64,000 bases of DNA, from NCBI RefSeq assembly GCF_037478005.1, contig NZ_CP144164.1, positions 1,302,001-1,366,000 on the forward strand, in the 5' to 3' direction. Position 1 is the stretch's first letter, and each line of letters opens with the position of its first letter. The translations under genes and the position numbers were made by a program. The notes beneath the pieces were generated by a model that was given only the letters and a program-made list of their open reading frames with translations, made no database searches and had not been told where the DNA came from. This DNA is from Alteromonas sp. M12 (GTDB lineage Bacteria; Pseudomonadota; Gammaproteobacteria; Enterobacterales; Alteromonadaceae). This document shows, in pieces, positions 17,131 through 26,037 of this stretch.

Positions 17131-17787
17131 ATGAATGAATTCGATAAGTCGTTTAAAAAGGATGTTTCTGCTGTGAACAAGCGCCGTAATTTTCTTAAGA
17201 AGTCGGCCACCGGAGCAGTGATTGTTAGCCTTCCAGCCAAATCAGTTTGGGGTGCATGTTCTGTATCTGGCGCATTGTCAGGTAATTTGTCAACTAATAC
17301 TGATAGACACACATGTTCAATGCCGTATTTGAGTGGCGGTCGTTCTCCCGGTAATTGGAAAAAATACTCCAATAATATGCATGATACTTTTAATAAATTG
17401 AAAGATTGTAAAAACCGGTATGGAAAAAATAGTAATGAATACAAGGTTATGCTTTCTTGTTTCGCAACTGAGATTGAAGAAGTTTATGACCACACTATGA
17501 ACTTGCCTGCAGACTTAAACCCTAGAGTTTTAACTGTCAGAGAAGGTTTAGAGTCGCAAGGTACTGGAAGTAACAATATTTATTACCATTTGGCAGCAGT
17601 TTATCTTAATACCTATTTTGGTTTTTATTCAAGCTATAGTGAAGGTGTGGGAGCGGCTACAGAAGCTATTAAAGATGTTTTCTTTTATTGGTATGTATCG
17701 TCCTTATCTGGAAGTTTTGTAGGCTTATCCGACTCAGACTTAGGGTATAATGAAGGTAGTACTGATTGGGCTCCATATACCTGTTAA
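17131..17787 (+). CDS. Exported protein with twin-arginine signal, putative client of the PqqD/HprK cassette
   Basis: The 218-residue protein carries a Tat signal: RRNFLK at residues 18-23, then a hydrophobic stretch ATGAVIVSLPAKSVWGA with probable cleavage around residue 42. The mature part has cysteines at 43, 62, 93 and 110 plus a C-terminal Cys218 (ending WAPYTC), and a GGRSPGNWKK motif at 69-78. I recognise no enzyme domain. It is first in a cassette with a PqqD-like protein (26 bases downstream), an HprK-related kinase and a nucleotidyltransferase, under a sigma-54 promoter. Tat export implies folding or modification in the cytoplasm first. That it is the substrate of the downstream enzymes is inference from order and from PqqD-like proteins being peptide chaperones. 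Confidence 0.7.
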   Translation: MNEFDKSFKKDVSAVNKRRNFLKKSATGAVIVSLPAKSVWGACSVSGALSGNLSTNTDRHTCSMPYLSGGRSPGNWKKYSNNMHDTFNKLKDCKNRYGKNSNEYKVMLSCFATEIEEVYDHTMNLPADLNPRVLTVREGLESQGTGSNNIYYHLAAVYLNTYFGFYSSYSEGVGAATEAIKDVFFYWYVSSLSGSFVGLSDSDLGYNEGSTDWAPYTC

Positions 17788-17813
17788 ATTTGTTACTTTA
17801 TTTAGCGATTTAG

Positions 17814-18095
17814 GTGTTTAATATTAATACGCAACGTTATAGTCTTCCTGCCGGTTCTCGGCTTATTTTTTTACCGGATCACAGTGGCGTTGCAATTTAT
17901 AACGGATATAATAGCGATACCACTTTTCTAGTAAACAAAAGCAATCAAGCATTACTTTCTGACTTTCCTGATCTCTCCTCTGGCTTTACTCAAAGTGATT
18001 TAATGAAAAATCTCAATCTCAGTGCTGAATCGGCAAAGAGTTTGATAGAGCGTCTAATCACCGAAAAAGTGCTTTGGACTGACAATAATAAATGA
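17814..18095 (+). CDS. PqqD-like peptide chaperone (HPr-rel-A system type)
   Basis: The 93-residue protein starts at a GTG. It has the PqqD/RRE pattern: an N-terminal strand section, a hydrophobic LVNKSNQALLSDFP segment where PqqD proteins carry their L-N-x-x-g/a helix, then a winged-helix tail with a region of the LIERLITEKVLW type. PqqD-like proteins bind leader parts of precursor peptides and present them to modifying enzymes. The stop overlaps the start of the HprK-related kinase gene (ATGA, 18092-18095), indicating tight coupling. This order matches the set annotated as HPr-rel-A system PqqD family peptide chaperone (remembered as TIGR04353). Confidence 0.75.
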   Translation: MFNINTQRYSLPAGSRLIFLPDHSGVAIYNGYNSDTTFLVNKSNQALLSDFPDLSSGFTQSDLMKNLNLSAESAKSLIERLITEKVLWTDNNK

Positions 18096-18940
18096 AAATT
18101 ATTGAAACAGGTTTGTACCGTTTTTTATTACACACCGATGTCAAAGGTGTTGAGTCTGTCGCCGATAGTTTATATGGTAATTCTGTTGATTTAGATGGTC
18201 CAGTCGATTTCTCTGTACGTTTGGTATATGAGTCTTTCGTAAGACGGTTTATTAAGCCGCAAATTAGTTTTTATTCTGATCAACGTTCTCCTTTTAAACC
18301 GTTACCCATTTCACAAGCTGCGGCAGTGCTCGAGTGGGGGATGAACTGGTGTGTTGCAGCCCATGAATTTGAACGTTTACTTATCCATTCAGCGGTTTTA
18401 GTTAAAGACGGTAAAGCCATTGTATTTCCTGCGTTGCCAGGCTCAGGGAAAAGTACACTGACGGCTCATCTTGGATTATCTGGTTGGGATGTCTATTCAG
18501 ATGAGATGGCAATAATTGATACCACGACATCTAAGGTTCACCCATGGTATCGACCTGTTTGTTTAAAAAACAACTCTATTGATCTTATCAAAAAGTGGCA
18601 CCCAGAAGCATTTTTCACTCCCATCTGCAAAGATACTCAAAAAGGCGATGTAGCACACCTTAAAGTACTGGAAAGAACTCAATATAGTCAATTTAAACCA
18701 GCCGAAATTGTCGCGGTCGTGTTTCCCAAGTACTCCCCAGATTCAGAATTAACCATTTACCAATTAACACAATTGGAAGCTTTTAATACTTTGAGTAAGA
18801 ATGCGTTTAACTATAATGTACTTGGTGGAACGGGGTTTGATACAGTTGCTAAGATAATTAAATCCTGCCGCCTTTTTGAAATTGAGTACAATGACTTAAA
18901 TGAAGTCAATGAATTTCTCAAAGAAGATGTAATCGGGTGA
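18092..18940 (+). CDS. HprK-related kinase A
   Basis: The 282-residue protein has a P-loop at residues 115-122 (LPGSGKST) followed by GWDVYSDEMAIID, the position of the Asp/Glu cluster used by HPr kinase/phosphorylase for phosphate transfer. It lacks the N-terminal regulatory domain of Gram-positive HprK and is close to the family called HprK-related kinase A (remembered as TIGR04352). Related small HprK-like kinases in lasso-peptide clusters phosphorylate the C-terminal residue of a precursor peptide. Here the neighbour order (PqqD-like before, nucleotidyltransferase 4 bases after) suggests a protein or peptide substrate rather than HPr itself. Confidence 0.85.
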   Translation: MKIIETGLYRFLLHTDVKGVESVADSLYGNSVDLDGPVDFSVRLVYESFVRRFIKPQISFYSDQRSPFKPLPISQAAAVLEWGMNWCVAAHEFERLLIHSAVLVKDGKAIVFPALPGSGKSTLTAHLGLSGWDVYSDEMAIIDTTTSKVHPWYRPVCLKNNSIDLIKKWHPEAFFTPICKDTQKGDVAHLKVLERTQYSQFKPAEIVAVVFPKYSPDSELTIYQLTQLEAFNTLSKNAFNYNVLGGTGFDTVAKIIKSCRLFEIEYNDLNEVNEFLKEDVIG

Positions 18941-18944
18941 TAAT

Positions 18945-20066
18945 GTGTTGTTGAATACAAAATTGCTTTACCAGATTTTATTAAACCCAAGTCGAGGGTT
19001 AAATCTAGCTTTGACGGATTGGCAAAATGTTATTTTTATCTTACGCGAAGGTAAGTTGTTAGCTAGTTTATATCATGCAGCAAAACGCGATGGTTGCTAC
19101 GACGCTTATCCGCACTTTGTAAAACGTCATTTATATTCTGCTTACGTCTATGCAAACCGTCAGGCTCAACAAATCTTTTTCGAGGCAAACGAATTTCGCT
19201 TATTGCTTGAGCAAGTAGGTATTACTGCAGTGTTCTTGAAAGGAGCGGGATATACTCTACGAAATAGTTTGAATAGTTACGGCAGAGTCTGTTCTGATAT
19301 TGACGTTTTGGTGAATAAGAACGACCTTACGGCTGCTGAAGCCCATGTTAAAAAAAATCGCTGGCAATCAGAAACCCTTAATGACTATGACGAAAAGTAC
19401 TATCGAGATTGGGCTCATGAAATACCACCATTGATTCATATAAACCGAGCAACTGTAGTGGATATGCATCATAATTTATACCCACCGATTAGTGGCCGTG
19501 CAATTAATATCAAGAAATTTATTTCTTCACGCCAAAAAACGCAATCTGGTTGCTTTGTACTGGAACCAGCAACCACTGTTATGCATAGCATTATTCATAT
19601 GTTTGCCAATGAAGATAGCAGCAGCTGGATGCGTGATCTTTATGATATTATTCTTCTGATTAAAGAAAATGAGAGTGTTGAGTTCTGGAAAGTTTTAATG
19701 GAATCTTCTCAACAAACTGATTTTGAGTTTGAATTTGTTTGTTGTATAAAGGCTTTGCAACATTATTCCAACCTGAATATACCAACAGATGTCGTCAGCT
19801 ACATAAATGATTATAGACTGACCAAATTGCAACGCTGGCTTATTCAAAATGCTATATTGCCATCAATTGCCCCCGAACATAGTTTAGTTATGTCATCCAA
19901 AATTAAATGGGCTAAAACAATCGTTTATTTTCGTGGCCACTGGATCAAGATGCCATTTGCAGTACTTTGCAAACACTTTGCGTTTAAATCATTTTTTGCG
20001 ATACGTGATCAGATTATGGGTAAACATCATTTTGACCCCAAATTACCCCAAAATCCGAACTGGTAA
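18945..20066 (+). CDS. Nucleotidyltransferase family protein (NTP_transf_5-like)
   Basis: The 373-residue protein starts at a GTG, four bases after the kinase stop. It has the nucleotidyltransferase hallmark FLKGAGYT at about 98-104 and, after GRVCSDIDVLV, the metal-binding Asp118/Asp120 pair. A third motif candidate is VVDMHHNLYP near residue 180. Such proteins occur in HPr-rel-A sets and, as PsmN-like enzymes, in lasso-peptide clusters, where they act after the HprK-like kinase on the phosphorylated product. The donor nucleotide or sugar is unknown. This is the last gene of the cassette; 237 bases without a clear terminator follow. Confidence 0.8.
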   Translation: MLLNTKLLYQILLNPSRGLNLALTDWQNVIFILREGKLLASLYHAAKRDGCYDAYPHFVKRHLYSAYVYANRQAQQIFFEANEFRLLLEQVGITAVFLKGAGYTLRNSLNSYGRVCSDIDVLVNKNDLTAAEAHVKKNRWQSETLNDYDEKYYRDWAHEIPPLIHINRATVVDMHHNLYPPISGRAINIKKFISSRQKTQSGCFVLEPATTVMHSIIHMFANEDSSSWMRDLYDIILLIKENESVEFWKVLMESSQQTDFEFEFVCCIKALQHYSNLNIPTDVVSYINDYRLTKLQRWLIQNAILPSIAPEHSLVMSSKIKWAKTIVYFRGHWIKMPFAVLCKHFAFKSFFAIRDQIMGKHHFDPKLPQNPNW

Positions 20067-20303
20067 TATCTATTTATAGATTTTAAACAGCTTTTGCTTT
20101 TAACCATTCTATTTATATGAAATATTAAACTTATTCACTTACTTTCAATAACATAACGCATAGTGTCAAATAAAAGTTGGTATAGCTAGCTAGGTAAATT
20201 AGATACTTAGGTATCTTAAATAGCACTACTAATTTGCCTGATTTACGTGCAAACTACGCGGTTAAAAATAATCATATTCTGTTCTTTAGAGAGAGGTTAG
20301 GGT

Positions 20304-21584
20304 TTGACGGAAAATATATATAAAAAGCGAATAGGCATCATTGGCTTAGGCTATGTTGGTTTGCCCCTAGCAGTGTCTTTTGGCAGAAAGTTTTCTACGC
20401 TGGGTTTTGATATTAACCAACAGCGTATTGAAGAACTTAATCGAGGTGAAGATCACACCTTGGAAGTTTCTCCTGAAGAGTTAAAAAGCGTGACATCTTT
20501 GACGTTTTCATCTGAACCTGAAGACCTCTCTCAATGTGATTTTATTATTGTTACCGTGCCTACGCCAATTGATAAAAATCGTCAACCTGATCTGACCCCT
20601 TTGAAAAAAGCCAGTGAAATGATTGGTAAGGTGGTCAAATCTGGCGCTACTGTTATTTATGAGTCAACGGTATACCCTGGTGCGACTGAAGAAGTATGTA
20701 TTCCGTTAATCGAAAAATATTCTGGTTTGAAGTTCAATCAAGATTTTTATGCAGGTTACAGCCCAGAGCGAATCAATCCAGGAGATAAAACCCATCGCCT
20801 GGAAAGCATTATCAAAGTCACCAGTGGTTCCACTCCTGAAATTGGTGATTTAGTCGATCAATTGTATCTCAGTATTATTGAAGCGGGTACACATAGGGCG
20901 TCTTCCATAAAAGTCGCCGAAGCGGCTAAAGTAATTGAAAATACCCAAAGAGATTTAAATATTGCGCTAATAAATGAGTTGGCAATGATATTCGAAAGGC
21001 TCGGTATTGACACTGAAGAGGTGTTATTAGCCGCTGGTAGTAAATGGAACTTCTTGCCGTTTCGCCCCGGATTAGTGGGCGGACACTGTATTGGTGTTGA
21101 CCCCTATTATTTGACCCATAAAGCCGAAGAGATTGGTTATCATCCTGAAGTCATTTTGGCGGGACGTCGAATTAACGACCAAATGGGCGAATATGTGGTC
21201 AGTCGTTTAGTGAAAAAAATGCTAAATAAAAAAATTATGGTTAATGGCGCTAATGTGCTTCTTATGGGGATCACATTCAAAGAAAACTGCCCCGATATTC
21301 GCAATACTAAGGTGGTCGATATTGCCACTGAGCTGGATAACTATCATGTGAATGTCGATATTTATGATCCTTGGGCCGAATCTGAAGAGGTTCAAGCTGA
21401 ATATGGATTGAAATTAGTCAGTGAACCGGAAGTGGGAAAATATGACGCTATCATTGCGGCCGTTGCCCACCAAGAGTTCAAACAAATGTCGAGCCAAGAA
21501 CTCCGTGCGCTAGGCAAAGACAATTGTGTTGTGTTTGACTTGAAATATATTATTGATAAAGAAATCGTTGATTTAAGACTTTAG
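20304..21584 (+). CDS. tviB: UDP-N-acetylglucosamine 6-dehydrogenase, TviB/WbpA-like
   Basis: The 426-residue NAD-dependent UDP-sugar dehydrogenase is of the Vi-antigen TviB type. It has the N-terminal [11 protein letters not shown]ossmann loop, [23 protein letters not shown], the catalytic lysine segment [14 protein letters not shown] and the catalytic cysteine in [14 protein letters not shown]. It starts at a TTG with a strong GAGAGG site upstream. It oxidises UDP-GlcNAc (or a close analogue) to the uronic acid. It is followed after 10 bases by an epimerase, so they form an operon. It is only distantly similar to wecC at 6903, so this is a separate precursor route and not a recent duplicate. 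Confidence 0.85.
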   Translation: MTENIYKKRIGIIGLGYVGLPLAVSFGRKFSTLGFDINQQRIEELNRGEDHTLEVSPEELKSVTSLTFSSEPEDLSQCDFIIVTVPTPIDKNRQPDLTPLKKASEMIGKVVKSGATVIYESTVYPGATEEVCIPLIEKYSGLKFNQDFYAGYSPERINPGDKTHRLESIIKVTSGSTPEIGDLVDQLYLSIIEAGTHRASSIKVAEAAKVIENTQRDLNIALINELAMIFERLGIDTEEVLLAAGSKWNFLPFRPGLVGGHCIGVDPYYLTHKAEEIGYHPEVILAGRRINDQMGEYVVSRLVKKMLNKKIMVNGANVLLMGITFKENCPDIRNTKVVDIATELDNYHVNVDIYDPWAESEEVQAEYGLKLVSEPEVGKYDAIIAAVAHQEFKQMSSQELRALGKDNCVVFDLKYIIDKEIVDLRL

Positions 21585-21594
21585 GACAAAGTAA

Positions 21595-22614
21595 ATGAAA
21601 ATTTTAGTAACTGGGGCTGCCGGTTTTATTGGATCTCATGTAAGTTTGTATTTGCTTGAACGTGGTGATGAAGTAGTGGGGTTAGACAACCTCAATGATT
21701 ATTATGACGTGAACCTCAAGCTAGATAGATTAAAAAGAGTAGAGCAGCATAAGAATAGCTACAATTTCACTTTTGTTAAAATGTCAGTGGAAGACAAAGA
21801 GGCTATGGCTGATTTGTTTGAAGAACATAAATTTGACAAAGTCGTACACCTAGCGGCACAAGCTGGTGTGCGTTATTCATTAGAAAATCCCCACGCTTAT
21901 ATTGATGCCAATATTGTTGGTTTTATGAATATATTAGAGGGTTGCAGACACAATAAAGTGAAACACTTAGTTTATGCTTCCTCTAGTTCAGTTTATGGGG
22001 CTAACGAGTCTATGCCTTTCTCCGTGCACGATAACGTTGACCATCCAGTATCGTTATACGCGGCAAGTAAAAAAGCCAACGAACTGATGGCTCATACTTA
22101 TAGTCATTTATTCAACTTGCCTACTACTGGCTTGCGTTTCTTTACCGTTTACGGTCCTTGGGGACGTCCAGATATGGCGTTATTCTTATTTACTAAAGCG
22201 ATTTTAGAAGATAAACCGATTAAAGTGTTTAATTACGGTAACCATAAACGCGATTTCACCTACATTGATGACATTGTGGAAGGTATCATTCGTACCCTTG
22301 ATCATACGGCTGAATCTAACCCAGATTGGTCAGGTAAGAATCCTGATCCAGGCACAAGTAAAGCCCCTTGGCGAGTGTACAATATCGGTAACCAATCACC
22401 TGTCCAGTTGATGGAATATATTGAGACCTTGGAAGAAAACCTGGGTAAAACCGCAGAGAAAGAGCTACTACCGCTGCAAATGGGTGACGTTCCTGATACC
22501 TACGCAGATGTTGAAGCTTTGGTTCGAGATGTTGATTACCGTCCACAAACGACAATTCAAACCGGGATTAAAAACTTTGTAGGTTGGTATAAAGATTACT
22601 TCAACGTGAATTAA
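21595..22614 (+). CDS. NAD-dependent nucleotide-sugar epimerase, UDP-glucuronate 4-epimerase-like
   Basis: The 339-residue short-chain dehydrogenase/epimerase has the [13 protein letters not shown] loop and the [14 protein letters not shown] stretch typical of CapI/UDP-glucuronate 4-epimerases. The catalytic SSSSVYG serine region and the YAASKKANE Tyr-Lys pair are also present. It converts UDP-GlcA to UDP-GalA in its family. With a TviB-like dehydrogenase next to it, UDP-GlcNAcA to UDP-GalNAcA is also possible (TviC-like role). It ends the polysaccharide region and is followed by a bidirectional terminator. Confidence 0.88.
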   Translation: MKILVTGAAGFIGSHVSLYLLERGDEVVGLDNLNDYYDVNLKLDRLKRVEQHKNSYNFTFVKMSVEDKEAMADLFEEHKFDKVVHLAAQAGVRYSLENPHAYIDANIVGFMNILEGCRHNKVKHLVYASSSSVYGANESMPFSVHDNVDHPVSLYAASKKANELMAHTYSHLFNLPTTGLRFFTVYGPWGRPDMALFLFTKAILEDKPIKVFNYGNHKRDFTYIDDIVEGIIRTLDHTAESNPDWSGKNPDPGTSKAPWRVYNIGNQSPVQLMEYIETLEENLGKTAEKELLPLQMGDVPDTYADVEALVRDVDYRPQTTIQTGIKNFVGWYKDYFNVN

Positions 22615-22635
22615 TCGTTTTTCAAGTTTGAAATA

Positions 22636-22680
22636 AAAAAACGCAAGGTACTCTATATAAGGGTCACCTTGCGTTTTTAT
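22636..22680. terminator. Bidirectional terminator between epimerase and glcB
   Basis: Arms ACGCAAGGT (22641-22649) and ACCTTGCGT (22666-22674) are flanked by an A run on the left and a T run on the right. The structure can terminate both convergent genes. Confidence 0.88.
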
Positions 22681-22697
22681 TTGTACTCAGTAAATGG

Positions 22698-24869
22698 TTA
22701 AGAAGCGAGTTGTTCTTTCATCTTACGACGCATTTCATGCAGTAAAGGTTCGGTATAACCATTTGGTTGATCTACCCCTTCAAAAATAAGCGCCTTAGCC
22801 GCCTCAAAAGCAATAGATTTATCCAGATCTGGACACATATTGATGTATTCAGGGTCTCCGGCATTTTGCTGGTCTACCAGTTTTGCCATTCTATTTAATG
22901 ATGCATTGACTTGTGACTCGTCAACTATTCCATGCAATAACCAATTGGCTATATGCTGACTGGAAATTCTAAGTGTCGCTCTGTCTTCCATCAGCCCTAC
23001 ATCATTGATATCTGGCACTTTTGAACAGCCAATTCCCTGGTTTACCCATCTAACCACGTAACCTAAAATGCCTTGAACATTATTGTCTAATTCTCGGGTC
23101 TTAGTTTCGTCATCTAGCACTGTTCCTGGCTCCATTAAAGGAACAGTAAGGATATCGTCTAATCCATCACTATGTTGCTCTTTAAGTGTCGATTGCACTG
23201 CAAATACATCAACTTGATGATAGTGCAAAGCGTGCAGAGTAGCAGCGGTAGGTGAGGGCACCCAAGCTGTATTAGCACCGGCTTTAGGATGTTGTATTTT
23301 TGCTTTCATCATTTCGGCCATGTGGTCGGGGATTGGCCACATGCCTTTGCCAATTTGTGCTTTTCCAGACAAGCCGGCCGCTAAGCCATGACCTACGTTA
23401 TCTTTTTCATAAGCAGTTATCCATGGAAGCGTCTTCAATTGGCCTTTTAAACCAAATGGACCAAGCTGCATTGACGTATGGATTTCATCGCCGGTACGGT
23501 CTAAAAATCCAGTATTGATAAACACTACACGGGTTTTCGCTGCTTCTATACACGCACTTAGGTTAATTGAAGTACGTCTTTCTTCATCCATAATACCCAT
23601 TTTTATAGTATTTGCTTCTAGTCCAAGTATTTTTTCAACTTGTGCAAATAAGGCATTTGAAAACGCAACTTCTTCTGGACCATGCATTTTAGGCTTCACT
23701 ATATAGATACTGCCTTTTTCACTGTTCGAAAATGGGCTGTGACCTAATAAGTCATGTTTTCCAATTAATGAAGTTATCATGCAATCCATAATACCTTCAG
23801 GTATAGCTTCACCATTAAATAGAATTGCATCATTGGACATTAATAAACCAACATTTCGAATAAACATCAAACTGCGGCCTTTTAAGCTACTCGTTTGTCC
23901 ATCAAGGTTGGTGAAAACCTTGTCGTCATTAAGCTTTCGTTCAATGGACTTTTGACCTTTTTGTACAGAGGTGCAAAGCGTGCCTTTCATTAAACCTAAC
24001 CAATTGCGATAAACTTGTGTTTTATCTTCCGCATCTACTGCAGCGACAGAGTCTTCACAATCCATGATAGTAGTCAAAGCTGCTTCGAGTACGATGTCTT
24101 TTAATCCGCTCGGATCGGCAGCGCCAACTGGGTGCGAGCGGTCGAATTGCAACTCAATATGCAGCCCGTTGTGGATAAGAATAATTGATGTAGGGTCGCC
24201 AACTTCGCCAATGAAACCTATATATTGATCTGTATCACTCAGTTGGGTTTGCTCACCATTATCAAGTTTGCAAATTAAAGTTGATTGTTCAATTGAGTAG
24301 GCTGTTACATTCTGATGGCTTCCCTTTTCAAGCGGAGCGGCGACATCAAGCCAGTGACGTCCGTGCTCTATAACCTTTTGCCCTCTAACACTATTATAAG
24401 GACCACTCTTATGAGCACCATTTTCTTCACTAATCACATCTGTGCCATAAAGGGCGTCGTAAAGGCTACCCCATCTTGCATTTGCCGCATTAATCGCATA
24501 GCGCGCATTGTTGATTGGAACAACTAGTTGTGGACCTGCCATTGTTGCGATTTCAGGATCAACATTTTGCGTACTAATTTGAAACCCAGCAGGTTGAGGT
24601 AACAGGTAACCAATTTCTTGCAAGAACGCTTTGTAGTCAGATAGGTTATATTGCGGATTTTGTTGGCAGTACTTATCGATTTTTACTTGTAAGTCGTCGC
24701 GCTTTTTTAACAGCGCCTGATTCTTCGGCATGAACTCCGTCAACAGCTGCTCAAACCCATTCCAAAAAGTATCTAATTCTACTTCTGTTTGGCCAATTGC
24801 TTCGTCTTTAATGAAACAATCTAATTCTTCCGCTATTTTCAATTTTCCGCGAGATATATAATTTTGCAT
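22698..24869 (-). CDS. glcB: Malate synthase G
   Basis: The 723-residue cytosolic enzyme condenses glyoxylate with acetyl-CoA to malate. Length and motifs are those of the G isoform: TIMDCEDSVAAVDAEDK near the active site, the region KPKMHGPEEVAF and MGIMDEERRTSINL, and LHALHYHQVDV. Together with aceA on the same strand it makes the glyoxylate shunt, allowing growth on acetate, fatty acids or alginate-type breakdown products. The LysR gene 116 bases upstream on the same strand is a likely regulator. Confidence 0.96.
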   Translation of the reverse strand: MQNYISRGKLKIAEELDCFIKDEAIGQTEVELDTFWNGFEQLLTEFMPKNQALLKKRDDLQVKIDKYCQQNPQYNLSDYKAFLQEIGYLLPQPAGFQISTQNVDPEIATMAGPQLVVPINNARYAINAANARWGSLYDALYGTDVISEENGAHKSGPYNSVRGQKVIEHGRHWLDVAAPLEKGSHQNVTAYSIEQSTLICKLDNGEQTQLSDTDQYIGFIGEVGDPTSIILIHNGLHIELQFDRSHPVGAADPSGLKDIVLEAALTTIMDCEDSVAAVDAEDKTQVYRNWLGLMKGTLCTSVQKGQKSIERKLNDDKVFTNLDGQTSSLKGRSLMFIRNVGLLMSNDAILFNGEAIPEGIMDCMITSLIGKHDLLGHSPFSNSEKGSIYIVKPKMHGPEEVAFSNALFAQVEKILGLEANTIKMGIMDEERRTSINLSACIEAAKTRVVFINTGFLDRTGDEIHTSMQLGPFGLKGQLKTLPWITAYEKDNVGHGLAAGLSGKAQIGKGMWPIPDHMAEMMKAKIQHPKAGANTAWVPSPTAATLHALHYHQVDVFAVQSTLKEQHSDGLDDILTVPLMEPGTVLDDETKTRELDNNVQGILGYVVRWVNQGIGCSKVPDINDVGLMEDRATLRISSQHIANWLLHGIVDESQVNASLNRMAKLVDQQNAGDPEYINMCPDLDKSIAFEAAKALIFEGVDQPNGYTEPLLHEMRRKMKEQLAS

Positions 24870-24985
24870 TGTAATACTCCAAAGCTGTCCAATAGATTGA
24901 TTCTACCCACTTCTTAGGAATATGTTTAATTTATGGCTTTTATCCTTGCGATAGATTCTGTGAATGTTGAAGCTAGGAGTGCCAA

Positions 24986-25924
24986 TTAACTAAGTTGATT
25001 GGCTACTTCACTAATAAGACGACGGAACCAAATATGCCCAGCATCATGGTGGAGCAGCGCGCTCCAAGCCATTTTTAGGCCAATGGGGGGAATATCAAAT
25101 GGCGGTTCTAAAATGACCACGTCAGGATCGTTGCGATACAAGTTTGCAGCTTTGCTAGGTAGTGTAGCAATTAGATTTTGAGCTTTAGCTAACTGTAAGG
25201 CAACATGATAATGTCGGGTAAACACTCTGATATCTCGCTTTTTACCTAATTTAGTTAACTCTGCATCTACCCAACCTAACTTTTGCACTTCGTTAGGATC
25301 AACACCAACACCTACCCCAAAGCCTGTTTTACTTACCCAAATGTGTTGCGCAGACAAATAACTGCTTAAATCAAAATGGGAAACAATCGGATTACTACTT
25401 TTTAATACGCAAGAAAAAGCATCATACCAAATGACTTTTTGATGGAAGGAGAGGGGGAGTTCATCAAAGCGGTTAATCGCCATGTCGACTTTGCCATGTT
25501 CAACATCGTGGAAAGTCACATCACTTGGTGTAATAACGTCCAAGGTGATATTAGGTGCGATCTTTCCTAATTGTCTAATGACTTCAATTAACAAGGTTGA
25601 CTCTGCATAATCACTGGCCATTATGCGGAATGTTCTTTGGCTACTGGCAGGTATAAATTCTGTTTCAGGCTGAATAGTTGTTTCCAACTTGGCTAAAACA
25701 TCACGCACAACAGGTTGAAGTTCCAATGCCCGTTTAGTTGGCGTCATACCGTCACTGGTGCGCACTAACAAGGGATCATTAAACAAATCACGTAGACGCT
25801 TTAAACCATTGCTCATTGCTGGTTGGGTTATGCTGAGTTGATTTGCAGCTTTGGTTACGCTTCCTTCGCGAAGCAACACATCCAGATATACCAATAAATT
25901 TAGATCAACTTTAGCAATATTCAA
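24986..25924 (-). CDS. LysR-family transcriptional regulator next to glyoxylate-shunt genes
   Basis: The 312-residue product has the N-terminal winged helix-turn-helix of LysR proteins (GSVTKAANQLSITQPAMSN, about residues 17-35) and a substrate-binding domain. It resembles the NodD/LinR/SyrM-type subgroup by its N-terminus (DLNLLVYLDVLLREGSVT). It lies between malate synthase and isocitrate lyase on the same strand, which suggests it senses a metabolite of acetate or C2 metabolism and controls one or both genes. The effector is not predictable from sequence. Confidence 0.88.
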   Translation of the reverse strand: MNIAKVDLNLLVYLDVLLREGSVTKAANQLSITQPAMSNGLKRLRDLFNDPLLVRTSDGMTPTKRALELQPVVRDVLAKLETTIQPETEFIPASSQRTFRIMASDYAESTLLIEVIRQLGKIAPNITLDVITPSDVTFHDVEHGKVDMAINRFDELPLSFHQKVIWYDAFSCVLKSSNPIVSHFDLSSYLSAQHIWVSKTGFGVGVGVDPNEVQKLGWVDAELTKLGKKRDIRVFTRHYHVALQLAKAQNLIATLPSKAANLYRNDPDVVILEPPFDIPPIGLKMAWSALLHHDAGHIWFRRLISEVANQLS

Positions 25925-25982
25925 ATTAACTTCACTTCTAAACTGATTTATCAGTGATTATACCAGCTGTATAAGGGATACC

Positions 25983-26020
25983 ACAAAAAAAAAGCAAGAC
26001 ATTACGTCTTGCTTTTTTAG
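25983..26020. terminator. Bidirectional terminator after aceA
   Basis: Arms AAAAGCAAGAC (25990-26000) and GTCTTGCTTTT (26006-26016) form a hairpin with A and T runs outside. It follows the aceA stop by about 20 bases on the minus strand. Confidence 0.88.
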
Positions 26021-26037
26021 CGTGTTAAAAGTTAGCT

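Noticed and set aside
17131..20066. Lasso-peptide biosynthetic cluster
   Set aside because: PqqD-like, HprK-like and nucleotidyltransferase genes are present, but there is no asparagine-synthetase-like cyclase, no transglutaminase-like leader peptidase, no short precursor peptide and no matching ABC exporter.
12428..20066. Recent horizontal island with mobile-element borders
   Set aside because: No transposase, integrase, tRNA border or flanking direct repeat was seen, and base use looks like that of the neighbours by eye.
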